Shown: positions 50,626 through 59,004, counted from the first letter of the stretch. The stretch is DNA of 64,000 nt from Rhynchopus sp. YZ270_cl-10 (GCA_964035575.1 OZ037839.1:868001-932000); one strand, 5' to 3'. Notes: a model not told the origin generated them from the sequence alone. Translations and numbers: made by a program.

Positions 50626-53600
50626 TCACCGCCCCACATCGCGCAGGGTGTTGCGGCCTACCAACCTGTTGTCTAGTCCCTGGACGGGACGAAACGCGAT
50701 CTCGATGACGTCCCCCGCTACCTTCACGACAGTCACCGGGATGGCTGCGCCGTTGCCTCCCTCCTCGCAGTACTCCATGGAGTCGCCAGCCTCCAGCACT
50801 GCGTTCCCGTACGACTCCTCGTTCTTCTCGTTCCCCTCCGCCTGCTCTTTTGCGGGGACTTCCGTCCGCATCCTGCGCGGCGGACTCAGCAGCGCCACCG
50901 TCTCACCGGACTCACTGCGGTCTTCCCGCTTGCCCGCCAGGGTCACGGCAGGTGGCGCCACCGGCACTCTGGGAGCTGGCGAGGTCTCCGCGTCCTCCTC
51001 GACAGCCGCACAGTCTGGCGATGTCTGCACCGGCAGTGCCATGTCGGCGTCGTCCATCCGTGCCTCGGCGTCTGGTGTCGTGGGTGCGGGGGTCCCTGCG
51101 CCGGCGTTCTCCCCTTGCTCCTGCTCACGTTGTGCCTGCACTGCTGCAGCACGTCTCTCCTTCTTTGCCGCCGCTTCTTCCTGTGCTGCCCGTAGTGCCT
51201 CCCGTCGTTTCTCAGCGGCCACAATGTTCCTGCGTTTCTTCTTCTTCTTCGGGGACGCCACCACAACCTCCACATCACCGGCGCCAGCAACGTCCGCAGT
51301 CGGCGATGTGTCCCTGGGCGGTGCTGACCGCGACCGGTTCCGTGCTTCGGCGACTTCTACGACTACCCCCGGCTTTCCACGGATGGTGTCAGCCCTCCTC
51401 CTCCTGCGGCGCGGGCTCAGCTCCTCAACCTCACTGGACCCATTTCCCGCACGTATCCGCTTACCTGCCATCGTTGCGGGCTCCGGTGACATCACGTCCT
51501 CGGCATTCCCGTCTGGGAGTGTGTCCAACAATTCATCCGCCATCTGCATCTCGGGTGTTGTGGGCGCTGCAGTGGGCACTGCGACAGTCGGGGCCGTAGT
51601 AGCAGCAGCCTCCCCCTCGCGCTGCCTGGCGTTCTCAGCAGCAACTGCAGCAGCGGCGGCGGCGGCTTCCTCCTCCTGCTGCCAGAGGATTGCAGCAGCA
51701 GCGTCGGCTTCCTCACGCTGCTTGAGGACTGCAGCAGCGGCGGCCTTCTCCTCCTCCTCACGCTGCCTCAGGGCTGCAGCAGCAGCGGCCTTCACCTCCT
51801 CCTCGCGCTGCTTGAGGGCTGCAGCAGCGGCGGCCTTCGCCTCCTCCTCACGCTGCCTCAGGGCTGCAGCAGCGGCGGCCTTCACCTCTTCCTCACGCTG
51901 CTTGAGGACTGCAGCAGCAGCGGCCTTCTCCTCCTCCTCACGCTGCCTCAGGGCTGCAGCGGCGGCGGCCTTCGCCTCCTCCTCCTCCTGCCTCAGGGCT
52001 GCAGCAGCAGCAGCGGCGTCCTCTCTCGCAGCAGCCGTGGCCTCCTTCGGCATGGAACAGAGCTTGCCCACTTGCTCCAGCATGGCCGCCATCCACACCT
52101 GCTGCTCCTTCCGTTGCTCCACCCGTTCTTCCCGCAACTGGGCCGTCAGCGACGCCACCGTCTCCTGCAGCAGGGTCTGGAGGCGCTCGCCCACCAGGCG
52201 GTCCAACCTCTCCTCCATCCGGCGCTCCAACTCCGCCCACTTCTCGCCTGCGTCCTCAGGTGATGGGGCGGGCGACGTCATTGGGGGTTGACCCTTCGGC
52301 GTCCGTTGCTTCGTTGTTGTTGTTGTTGTTGGTGGAGGTGTCCTTGATGTGGTAGTGGGTGGCTTCGCTGCAGCTGGCGCTGTTGCTGCTTGGCGTGCGT
52401 GCGCAGCCCAGGACACCCAACCGTAGTCGGGCCCAGTGCCACGGTTGTGCTGCGCTGTCGCCGCCGGCGCCGTCCGGGCACCAAATGTCGGACCAGACGC
52501 ATGTGCGGTATGTACCTTGGCCTTCTGTTTCGCCCCCGGACCCGGAGCCGTTGCCCTACCCCCGCCCTCCTTATGCCCATCCTTGCGGATCAGCAGCCCC
52601 TTCCCGTTCCCCTCCATGTCCATGGCCCACGTCGGCGGATCCAGCTTCGCTCCCACCACCCAACGCCATCCCTCCAGCCTCCGCAGCGGCGTCACCGTCC
52701 ACCCTGCGCCTGCCAGCGACTCCATCACCGCTTCACCGGACGTACCCGACGGGAAACCGGACACCACGTATCGACCTTCGGGCGCCTTTCCCTCCTGCAT
52801 GAGTGCCGCATTTGCACGCTCCTGATCCTCCTTCTTCACCCGTATCCCCAGGGACTCGTACCTCGCCGCCACTCCCCATCCCCCCATCCGGGTCGCCAGC
52901 CCCTGGGCCTCTTCTAGCCCCACCCCGTCCACCAACCACACGACAGGCAGATGCTCCGACTGCTCGCGTCTCATCCGGAAGAAGACACCCCCCTTCCCAC
53001 TCTGCTTCAGGCAGCGCTCTGCTACGTCCTCCCTTACGTCGGCCACCGAGGAGATCAGCTTACCCTCCTGCCACAATGGTGGGCGGTTGAGGTTGCACCC
53101 CACCTCCGCACGCATCTTCTTCCCCGCTGACACCAGGTCCTGCGCTTGTCCTGCTGTCGGCCTCATCGTCACAAACACCGTCACCAGTTGGACGGCCGCC
53201 GACGCCTTCTTCCCCCCGTTTCCTCTCCCCGGCCTCAGCCTCCCCACCACGTACACGGCCGTGCTCGCCGCCCCGTTCACCTTCCCCCCATTCCCCTGCT
53301 TACCCATGGGGCACTGCATCTTCTCCCCACCAGACTTCGGGAAGGACCCGAAACCCACCCACGTCACGCCCGGCGTGCGCGCGATCTTCCCCTCTGCCTC
53401 TACCTCTCTACCCTGCGGCACAAGACAGACCCCCTCCGACTTATCCACCACCTCCCCCCACGGCACAAGCGTCGATCCCACCCACTCCGATTGCAGCAAT
53501 GTCAGCGCTGCCGTCGTCTTCTTTTTCCCTCCCCCCTGGGTGAAGCCCCCCTCCGTCCCCGCCTTCGCATCGTTTCGCGGTTGCGGCACGGTGTACGGCT

Positions 53601-54255
53601 TCTCCGTCACCTCCAACGCACCCCCCACCATCGCCTTGCGGGCCCGGTCTTCGGCGGCTTCTTCCCCCGTGCTCGTGGGGAGGACGCACAGGTAGTGGCA
53701 TGCGTCCACGTACGCCACCGTCACCGCTGCACCGCTGCCCTTCTCCTTCGGGTGCACCTTCAGCACACGCACCTCCCCATCCTTCACCGAGAAGGCATAC
53801 ACCTCCCGCATCAGCACCTCCGCCAACGCCTTCAGGGTCAGGTGGTCCCCCCAGGACCCCTGCTTCGCCATCGCCGAGCAGTACCTCCGGTAGGCGGACG
53901 GTCCTCCGTCAACGTGCTCACCCCAATTCTCCGCTTCCCGTTCCAACACCCCCACCGCCATCTCCCTCAGCCCCCCGTGCGCCGTGGCGTCTCCGTGCAC
54001 AGCCATCGAGACCGCCTTAAATTGGCAGTCTCCGTTCCCCCCTGCGTCCTTTACCCGCATGTCGAAGCCCCTCAGGTATTTCTGCAGCACCCCCTTTTCC
54101 CCCCCTTGGCCACCTGCCCCTCCGCACATCGCGTCGAGGCTGCCCCCCGCCGCCGTCCTTCTTCCCCGCGCTTTAGCAGACGCCTCCCCCCATAGAGGAG
54201 GGGGGCGTCTCCCGAGGGTACCCCGTGGAGGCGCGTCGTCTCTCACCCTCTTCAT
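50626..54255 (-). CDS. LINE ORF1 with OTU cysteine-protease fold and long charged helix
   Basis: About 1,209 residues if translation starts at the ATG supplied by the target duplication (54255); the next ATG is at 54129. An OTU domain is clear: GGNGDCQFKAVSMAVHGD with nucleophile Cys at 77, WGDHLTLKALAEVLMREVYA, and DACHYLCVLP with His at 187. OTU proteins cleave ubiquitin chains. Further on there is a middle region with an RNA-binding look (residues about 500-600), a Pro/Thr linker, and residues about 730-890 form 16-residue repeats of the KAAAAAALRQREEE type, a likely single alpha-helix. The C-terminal part is basic and Pro-rich with KKKKKRR. Upstream, the frame is continuous with the ubiquitin-like domain of the host gene, so a host-LINE fusion is possible. 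Confidence 0.8.
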   Translation of the reverse strand: MKRVRDDAPPRGTLGRRPPPLWGEASAKARGRRTAAGGSLDAMCGGAGGQGGEKGVLQKYLRGFDMRVKDAGGNGDCQFKAVSMAVHGDATAHGGLREMAVGVLEREAENWGEHVDGGPSAYRRYCSAMAKQGSWGDHLTLKALAEVLMREVYAFSVKDGEVRVLKVHPKEKGSGAAVTVAYVDACHYLCVLPTSTGEEAAEDRARKAMVGGALEVTEKPYTVPQPRNDAKAGTEGGFTQGGGKKKTTAALTLLQSEWVGSTLVPWGEVVDKSEGVCLVPQGREVEAEGKIARTPGVTWVGFGSFPKSGGEKMQCPMGKQGNGGKVNGAASTAVYVVGRLRPGRGNGGKKASAAVQLVTVFVTMRPTAGQAQDLVSAGKKMRAEVGCNLNRPPLWQEGKLISSVADVREDVAERCLKQSGKGGVFFRMRREQSEHLPVVWLVDGVGLEEAQGLATRMGGWGVAARYESLGIRVKKEDQERANAALMQEGKAPEGRYVVSGFPSGTSGEAVMESLAGAGWTVTPLRRLEGWRWVVGAKLDPPTWAMDMEGNGKGLLIRKDGHKEGGGRATAPGPGAKQKAKVHTAHASGPTFGARTAPAATAQHNRGTGPDYGWVSWAAHARQAATAPAAAKPPTTTSRTPPPTTTTTTKQRTPKGQPPMTSPAPSPEDAGEKWAELERRMEERLDRLVGERLQTLLQETVASLTAQLREERVEQRKEQQVWMAAMLEQVGKLCSMPKEATAAAREDAAAAAAALRQEEEEAKAAAAAALRQREEEEKAAAAAVLKQREEEVKAAAAAALRQREEEAKAAAAAALKQREEEVKAAAAAALRQREEEEKAAAAAVLKQREEADAAAAILWQQEEEAAAAAAAVAAENARQREGEAAATTAPTVAVPTAAPTTPEMQMADELLDTLPDGNAEDVMSPEPATMAGKRIRAGNGSSEVEELSPRRRRRRADTIRGKPGVVVEVAEARNRSRSAPPRDTSPTADVAGAGDVEVVVASPKKKKKRRNIVAAEKRREALRAAQEEAAAKKERRAAAVQAQREQEQGENAGAGTPAPTTPDAEARMDDADMALPVQTSPDCAAVEEDAETSPAPRVPVAPPAVTLAGKREDRSESGETVALLSPPRRMRTEVPAKEQAEGNEKNEESYGNAVLEAGDSMEYCEEGGNGAAIPVTVVKVAGDVIEIAFRPVQGLDNRLVGRNTLRDVGR
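54167..54250 (-). ncRNA. Candidate HDV-like ribozyme at the LINE 5' end
   Basis: Minus strand from 54250: P1 GAGGGTG pairs with TACCCTC (one GU); P2 CGCGC with GCGCG; P3 CCT with GGG around CCACG; P4 is a long hairpin closed by AGACGCC/GGCGTCT; the P4-P2 joint GCTAAA holds the expected catalytic C followed by AA two bases later. Loop CC can pair with GG after P1' (P1.1). The 5' G coincides with the first base of the target duplication. The same topology is known at the 5' end of R2 and of L1Tc (Pr77). Folded by eye only. Confidence 0.6.
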
Positions 54256-54268
54256 CGTTTTCGTCAAC

Positions 54269-54456
54269 ACCACTGTGTCTCCAGCACTCAGTTCTGTGAT
54301 GTCCTCTCCTTCCTCCTTCCCTCCGAAGCCCATGCGGAAGCTGTCTTCGCACAACTCTGTTGCAGACGCCACCTTCTGCCGCATCGTCTCCGTTGTGTCC
54401 TTCTCACCCACCTCAATCACGAAGTCCTTCCCCAAGCCCTGAATAGTCAGTTCCAT
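54269..54456 (-). pseudogene. Ubiquitin-like/LRR gene 4, 5' part
   Basis: Encodes MELTIQGLGKDFVIEVGEKD through GEDITELSAGDTVVLTKT. The frame then runs straight into LINE ORF1 (MKRVRDDAPPRG). ATG at 54456 as in the other members. The conserved 5' flank is intact, so the promoter could now drive the fusion. Confidence 0.85.
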
Positions 54457-54764
54457 TTTCTGTGTCTCTTGATGTATCTCTGCGGGTGGGTTGTTGGGTA
54501 AGGAAGAGCTTTTAACACGCAAACCCCAAGATTTTTTATCATCTGAATCCAAAGAAGCAAGAATTTATAACTTTTGAAAATTTTTCAAATTTATTAGATA
54601 CGAGGGAGGGCTTGGTGGGGAAGAACTTTTTTTCGCGTTGTTTTAACTCTGGGAGGGAGAGAAAGAGAGAGAGAGAGGGTTATTGTGGGTAAGTTGTGCG
54701 GGTGTATTAACACCAGCCCAATACCACGGAGAATGGTTCTGCTCAAATAAAAAACTTCAAAATA

Positions 54765-54864
54765 CCGTCTTCGTACAAATTATCGACCATAAAAATGTTC
54801 GACCTTTTCAGGATTTTATTAGAAGTTCGACCTGTTTTACGGTCGAACATTCTTACGACCACGG
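54765..54864. mobile_element. CCGTCTTCGTAC MITE, copy in duplicated spacer
   Basis: TA-flanked; CCGTCTTCGTACAAATTATC left, CTTACGACCACGG right; CGACCTTTTCAGGATTTTAT centre. Its twin at 58565-58664 sits at the same place in the duplicate, so it inserted before the duplication. Confidence 0.75.
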
Positions 54865-54927
54865 TAAAAAGGAAAAAGAATTTGCCGTGTTATGAGAAGA
54901 AAGAAAAATAGAGAAGTGGAAAAGTGC

Positions 54928-55010
54928 AGATGCCTCACCGCACATCGGCAGACGCAGGGCATTGGTTCCCTTCGGGGTTATCAAACCCCAGAGAGCACTT
55001 CTTTGGGGAA
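54928..55010 (-). repeat. Family K short repeat, copy 2
   Basis: CACATCGGCAGACGCAGGGC, ATTGGTTCCCTTCGGGGTTA, CCCCAGAGAGCACTTCTTTG; relative of 21725-21812. Confidence 0.6.
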
Positions 55011-55052
55011 AATGAGGCTTTTTGGAGAAAATCTAGACACCAACACAATTTA

Positions 55053-55270
55053 AAAAAAAAAAATGCTCGAGAGACTCGTTACTCTTTGCTTGTTGCTCAA
55101 AAGGATAAAAAGGGGAAGAGGAAAAATTTTGGTTGTTTGTTGTTCGCTTCCACAAGGAGCACAGGGGGGAAAGAGAGGGGGAAAGCAAGCGGGGAGGTGG
55201 ATACGCCGAACGCGCGACTTTTCACGAGGGTCTCGAGCATTTTGTCAAATACTACGTGTTTACTAAAATA
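55053..55270. mobile_element. MITE family H, copy 2 (absent from the paralogous segment)
   Basis: Starts AAATGCTCGAGAGACTCG and ends near GTCTCGAGCATTTTGTC plus a short tail. The duplicate segment at 58845-58880 runs from CACAATTTAAAAAAA straight to AAGCAAACAGAACTACGG, so this insertion followed the duplication. Confidence 0.75.
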
Positions 55271-55338
55271 AAAAAAAAGGAAAAGGAAAAGGAAACAGAA
55301 CTACGGAAGCAGTCTGTTCCATATTTTTTTTTTAAATA

Positions 55339-55606
55339 CCGACCCTCCCCCGTGAAATTGTCCCCCCCCAAAAACCGGTATTTTGCCCCGACGGACAATT
55401 TCAAGGCAGGGGGGGACAATTTCAAGGGAGTCGCAGGGACAACCTTTGCTCCCCCTTCTTCACACCAAAACGGCCATCCCCCTACAGTACGAGAAATTGT
55501 CCCCCCTTTTTTCCGTACGTGATATTGTCCCCCCCTCACTTTTTCTCCCAGGGGGGACAATTTCAAGGGGGTCGGAGGGGGGGACAATTTCACGGGGGAG
55601 GGTCGG
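55339..55606. mobile_element. 268-bp TA-flanked MITE with empty site at 58920
   Basis: Left CCGACCCTCCCCCGTGAAAT, right ATTTCACGGGGGAGGGTCGG, perfect inverted ends; the GACAATTTCAAGG motif is repeated inside. TA at 55337-55338 and 55607-55608. The paralogous site near 58910-58922 has a single TA followed by AAATATGAAAA, proving the TA duplication. Confidence 0.9.
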
Positions 55607-55644
55607 TAAAATATGAAAAGAAAGGCTTTTTTTGCTAAACTATT

Positions 55645-55692
55645 GGAGTTGCAGTTGCCTCAGTTGTGTTGCCGTTGTGCAATCTCCACTTT
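55645..55692. repeat. GTTGCC repeat, copy 4
   Basis: GCAGTTGCCTCAGTTGTGTT, GCCGTTGTGCAATCTCC; its duplicate is at 58957-59004. Confidence 0.7.
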
Positions 55693-55755
55693 TCTCCTTT
55701 GGGTTAGGATCATAGAACGGAACATGCCATGAGTGGGTATTGACACAACCCAAAC

Positions 55756-56192
55756 TCATCCTTGCAGGAGTGTATCGGATTGTATAGCGGATTTGATGTC
55801 TTTGTGTTTTGTGGATTCAGCGGAGGAGGCGGAATGGGACAGAGGGGAGGCACCATCCTCAGGGGTGGTGGTGTCCGCTATCAGTGGAATGGCATGTGCC
55901 GTATCAGAAGCTTGGAGCGCCTTGCTTTCACGTTCCTTTTCTGCTGTGTACTCCTCGACGAATTGCTTGTATGTGCTTTGCTTCATGAAATGTCGCAGAC
56001 TACTGAGAGGTTGTGGTCGTCCTGCGCCGCGTCCGCTGCCGGCAGGACGTTGTGCGCTCTTTGCACCATTGAAGGTGACGGCGCTTGCGTTCAGCTTGTT
56101 CGCAGCAGCCTTGTCTTGAAGCTCCTGCCGGTAGACGCAGGCCCGTTCATCAATCTGGCGTTGTTTGTCGCTGTCCTCGCGTTGCCTTTGCC
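55756..56192 (-). pseudogene. Small charged coiled-coil gene, copy A, 5'-truncated and fused
   Basis: From QRQREDSDKQRQIDERACVY to SAIQSDTLLQG it matches copy B (59067-59537) with few changes. At about 56192 the sequence switches to the 5' end of the YbaB-like gene (MSFAFSNSLVKSFREGAKA, 56185-56240). From that ATG the frame shifts relative to the coiled-coil gene and stops after about 29 codons (MSFAFSNSLVKSFREGAKAT...). So copy A lacks its own start. Confidence 0.7.
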
Positions 56193-56725
56193 CCTTCCCG
56201 AAAGCTCTTCACCAGGCTGTTGCTAAATGCAAATGACATTTCGAAAAAAAAGAAGAAAAAAAAACAATATCCCTGAAAAAAGAGGAGTAGGGGAGAAAGG
56301 GAGAAAGGGGTTGAATGGGTTTATATAATATTATGGATGCGTGAGTGGGGGGCGTGGGTGGTCTTGTCGTCTGACAGGGTATCGATAGTGAGAAGTGGTG
56401 TATATTTCTCTGTCAATTTCTGATATAAAAAAATGTATGACTTGTGTGGGAGTGAAAAATACGGAAGACATAAAGAGGAATGGCATGAAGCATGCAAGCG
56501 GAATGTGAAGTGATGTGAAGTGAAGGAAAGAGAGTTGAAGTGAAGGACACGCAGAGAGCACAAGAGGAACTGTGCCCTTGATCCGACCCCAAAGAAGTGT
56601 CCAATGAAGGTGGGTGGTACAGTGGGGATGATTTATTGCTCACTCAACAAAACACTACTCGACCCGCCCAAACACACAGAATAATCCTAACACCCCAATT
56701 CCCACTCCCGCTTTCTTTACTGCCC
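56193..56725. repeat. Duplicated YbaB-like 5' end plus LRR 3' flank
   Basis: 56193-56240 matches the first 19 codons of the YbaB-like gene (40759-40816); 56241-56430 matches its upstream region (40817-40985, including the GGGAGAAAGGGAGAAAGG tract and GGTATCGATAGTGAGAAGT); 56440-56725 is the LRR 3' flank. Confidence 0.8.
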
Positions 56726-58252
56726 CTAAAAACCAACGTAACCTAGTCTGCTGCGTACAACGTTGCTACACTTGTCCATTCCGTCGACTTTCGACAACGT
56801 TGTGCATTTGTAGAGAAACCTGTCACCAATCGTGGTGACTGATTGCAGGGCAGTGAGGTCGACTTCCGACAATGATGTGCAGTTGAAGAGAAAATCGTCA
56901 CCAATCGTGATGACTGCTTGAAGGCCGGTGAAGTCCACTTTCGACAACGTTGTGCATTTGTAGAGAAACCTGTCACCAATCGTGGTGACTGCTTGCAGGC
57001 CGGTGAGGTCCACTTCCGACAACAGTTTGCAGTTGTAGAGACAATAATCACCAATCGTGGTGACCGCTTGCAGGCCGGTGAAGTCCACTTTCGACAACGA
57101 TGTGCAGGAGGAGAGAAAATAATCACCCATCGTGGTAACTGATTGAAGGCCGGTGAAGTCCACTTCCGACAACGTTGTGCACTCGGAGAGAAAATAATCA
57201 CCGATCGTGGTGACTGCTTGCAAGGCGGTGAGGTCCACTTCCGACAACGTTGTGCAGTTGTAGAGAAAATAATCACCAATCGTGGTGACTGATTGCAGGC
57301 CGGTGAAGTCCACTTCCGACAACGATGTGCAGTTGTAGAGAAACCTATCACCAATCGTAGTGACTGATTGCAGGCCGGTGAAGTCCACTTCCGACAACGA
57401 TGTGCAGGAGGAGAGAAAATAATTACCAATCGTGGTGACTGATTGCAGGCCGGTGAAGTCCACTTTCGACAACGTTGTGCATTTGTAGAGAAACCTGTCA
57501 CCAATCGTGGTGACTGCTTGCAAGCCGGTGAGGTCCACTTCCGACAACGATGTGCAGTTGTAGAGAAAATAATCACCAATCGTGGTGACTGCTTGCAAGC
57601 CGGTGAAGTCCACTTCCGACAACGATGTGCAGTTGTAGAGAAACCTATCACCAATCGTGGTGACTGATTGCAGGCCGGTGAAGTCCAATTTCGACAACGA
57701 TGTGCAGGAGGAGAGAAAATAATTACCAATCGTGGTGACTGCTTGCAGGCCGGTGAAGTCCACTTTCGACAACGTTGTGCAGTTGCAGAGAAACCTATCA
57801 CCAATCGTGGTGACGCAGGGTAATGCAGGCAGGTGCAGTGTGATGCCACAGTTGTCATCCACATTGGGTACGCAACTGAAACCAATGCGCGTTACGTCAC
57901 TACGTGAGAAGAAGTCTTCTGGAATCTCAGTCGCAACTTCTGCCTGAAGAAGCAAGCTGGCCACCTTCGGATCCTCCACCTGCTGCAACCTTTCTGCTGT
58001 GATGTTTGTCTCACCCAATGCATGAAGAGCTGATATGGCTTCGTACTTCATCGTTTTCGTCAACACCACTGTGTCTCCAGCACTCAGTTCTGTGATGTCC
58101 TCTCCTTCCTCCTTCCCTCCGAAGCCCATGCGGAAGCTGTCTTCGCACAACTCTGTTGCAGACGCCACCTTCTGCCGCATCGTCTCCGTTGTGTCCTTCT
58201 CACCCACCTCAATCACGAAGTCCTTCCCCAAGCCCTGGATAGTCAGTTCCAT
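56726..58252 (-). CDS. Ubiquitin-like/LRR protein 5, 14 repeats
   Basis: A 508-residue intact member. Ubiquitin-like domain 1-68 (MELTIQGLGKDFVIEVGEKD), linker, then fourteen 25-residue LRR_5 repeats and the tail VVRSRLGYVGF. The order of variable residues shows a higher-order unit: NYFLSSC, DRFLYNC, DYFLYNC repeats occur at repeats 2-4 and again at 6-8, so whole blocks of three or four repeats have been duplicated. Its ubiquitin-like domain is identical to that of gene 4 and differs from gene 3 (KDFVI versus NDFVM). No signal peptide. Confidence 0.9.
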   Translation of the reverse strand: MELTIQGLGKDFVIEVGEKDTTETMRQKVASATELCEDSFRMGFGGKEEGEDITELSAGDTVVLTKTMKYEAISALHALGETNITAERLQQVEDPKVASLLLQAEVATEIPEDFFSRSDVTRIGFSCVPNVDDNCGITLHLPALPCVTTIGDRFLCNCTTLSKVDFTGLQAVTTIGNYFLSSCTSLSKLDFTGLQSVTTIGDRFLYNCTSLSEVDFTGLQAVTTIGDYFLYNCTSLSEVDLTGLQAVTTIGDRFLYKCTTLSKVDFTGLQSVTTIGNYFLSSCTSLSEVDFTGLQSVTTIGDRFLYNCTSLSEVDFTGLQSVTTIGDYFLYNCTTLSEVDLTALQAVTTIGDYFLSECTTLSEVDFTGLQSVTTMGDYFLSSCTSLSKVDFTGLQAVTTIGDYCLYNCKLLSEVDLTGLQAVTTIGDRFLYKCTTLSKVDFTGLQAVITIGDDFLFNCTSLSEVDLTALQSVTTIGDRFLYKCTTLSKVDGMDKCSNVVRSRLGYVGF

Positions 58253-58430
58253 TTTATGTGTCTCTTTGATGTATCTCTGCGGGTGGGTTGTTGGGTAAGG
58301 AAGAGCTTTTAACCCGCAAACCCCAAGATTTTGAATCATCTGAATCTAAAGAAGCAAGAATTTATAACTTTTGAAAAGTTTTCAAATTTATTAGATACGA
58401 GGGAGGGCTTGGTGGGGAAGAACTTTTTTT
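58253..58430. promoter_or_regulatory. Conserved 5' flank, copy upstream of gene 5
   Basis: Same block as 43053-43235 and 54457-54640. Confidence 0.55.
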
Positions 58431-58564
58431 TCGCGTTGTTTTAACTCTGGGAGGGAGAGAGAGAGAGAGAGAGAGAGGGTTATTGTGGGTAAGTTGTGCG
58501 GGTGTATTAACACCAGCCCAATACCACGGAGAATGGTTCTGCTCAAATAAAAAACTTCAAAATA

Positions 58565-58664
58565 CCGTGTTCGTACAAATTATTGACCGTAAAAATGTTC
58601 GACCTTTTCAGGATTTTATTAGAAGTTCGACCTGTTTTACGGTCGAACATTCTTACGACCACGG
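58565..58664. mobile_element. CCGTGTTCGTAC MITE, twin of 54765-54864
   Basis: TA-flanked; differs from its twin by only a few bases, consistent with a recent duplication of the spacer. Confidence 0.75.
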
Positions 58665-58723
58665 TAAAAAGGAAAAAGAATTTGCCGTGTTATGAGAAGA
58701 AAGACAAATAGAGAAGTGGAAAA

Positions 58724-58806
58724 GTGCAGATGCCTCACCGCACATCGGCAGACGCAGGGCATTGGTTCCCTTCGGGGTTATCAAACCCCAGAGAGCACTT
58801 CTTTGG
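58724..58806 (-). repeat. Family K short repeat, copy 3
   Basis: Twin of 54928-55010. Confidence 0.6.
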
Positions 58807-58956
58807 GGAAAATGAGGCTTTTTGGAGAAAATCTAGACACCAACACAATTTAAAAAAATAAAAAAAAAGCAAACAGAACTACGGAAGCAGTCTGTTTCAT
58901 ATTTTTTTAAAAAATAAAATATGAAAAAAAAAAAGGCTTTTTTTGCTAAACCATTG

Positions 58957-59004
58957 GAGTTGCAGTTGCCTCAGTTGTGTTGCCGTTGTGCAATCTCCAC
59001 TTTT
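58957..59004. repeat. GTTGCC repeat, copy 5
   Basis: Twin of 55645-55692. Confidence 0.7.

Larger units (their letters stand above)
45548..54249 (-). mobile_element. Full-length ingi/L1Tc-like LINE, 8.7 kb
   Basis: A 19-bp target duplication (CTTCATCGTTTTCGTCAAC at 45529-45547 and 54250-54268) brackets it inside ubiquitin-like/LRR gene 4. Order in its own sense: HDV-like fold at the 5' border, ORF1 with an OTU protease fold, a single UGA, then same-frame ORF2 (2A-like motif, APE endonuclease, RT, zinc finger, C-terminal Cys/His region, PIP box), and a 70-bp 3' UTR ending GGGCCCCCACCA without poly(A). The 3' UTR has a CCTATC/GATAGG hairpin. The target duplication is perfect and the frames are long, so insertion is recent. 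RT and endonuclease arrangement fit the I/ingi group; final clade placement needs a tree. Confidence 0.9.

Noticed and set aside
50597-52291. 564-residue Ala/Ser-rich plus-strand frame
   Set aside because: It is the complement of the Ala/Glu helix of LINE ORF1 and shows no domain.
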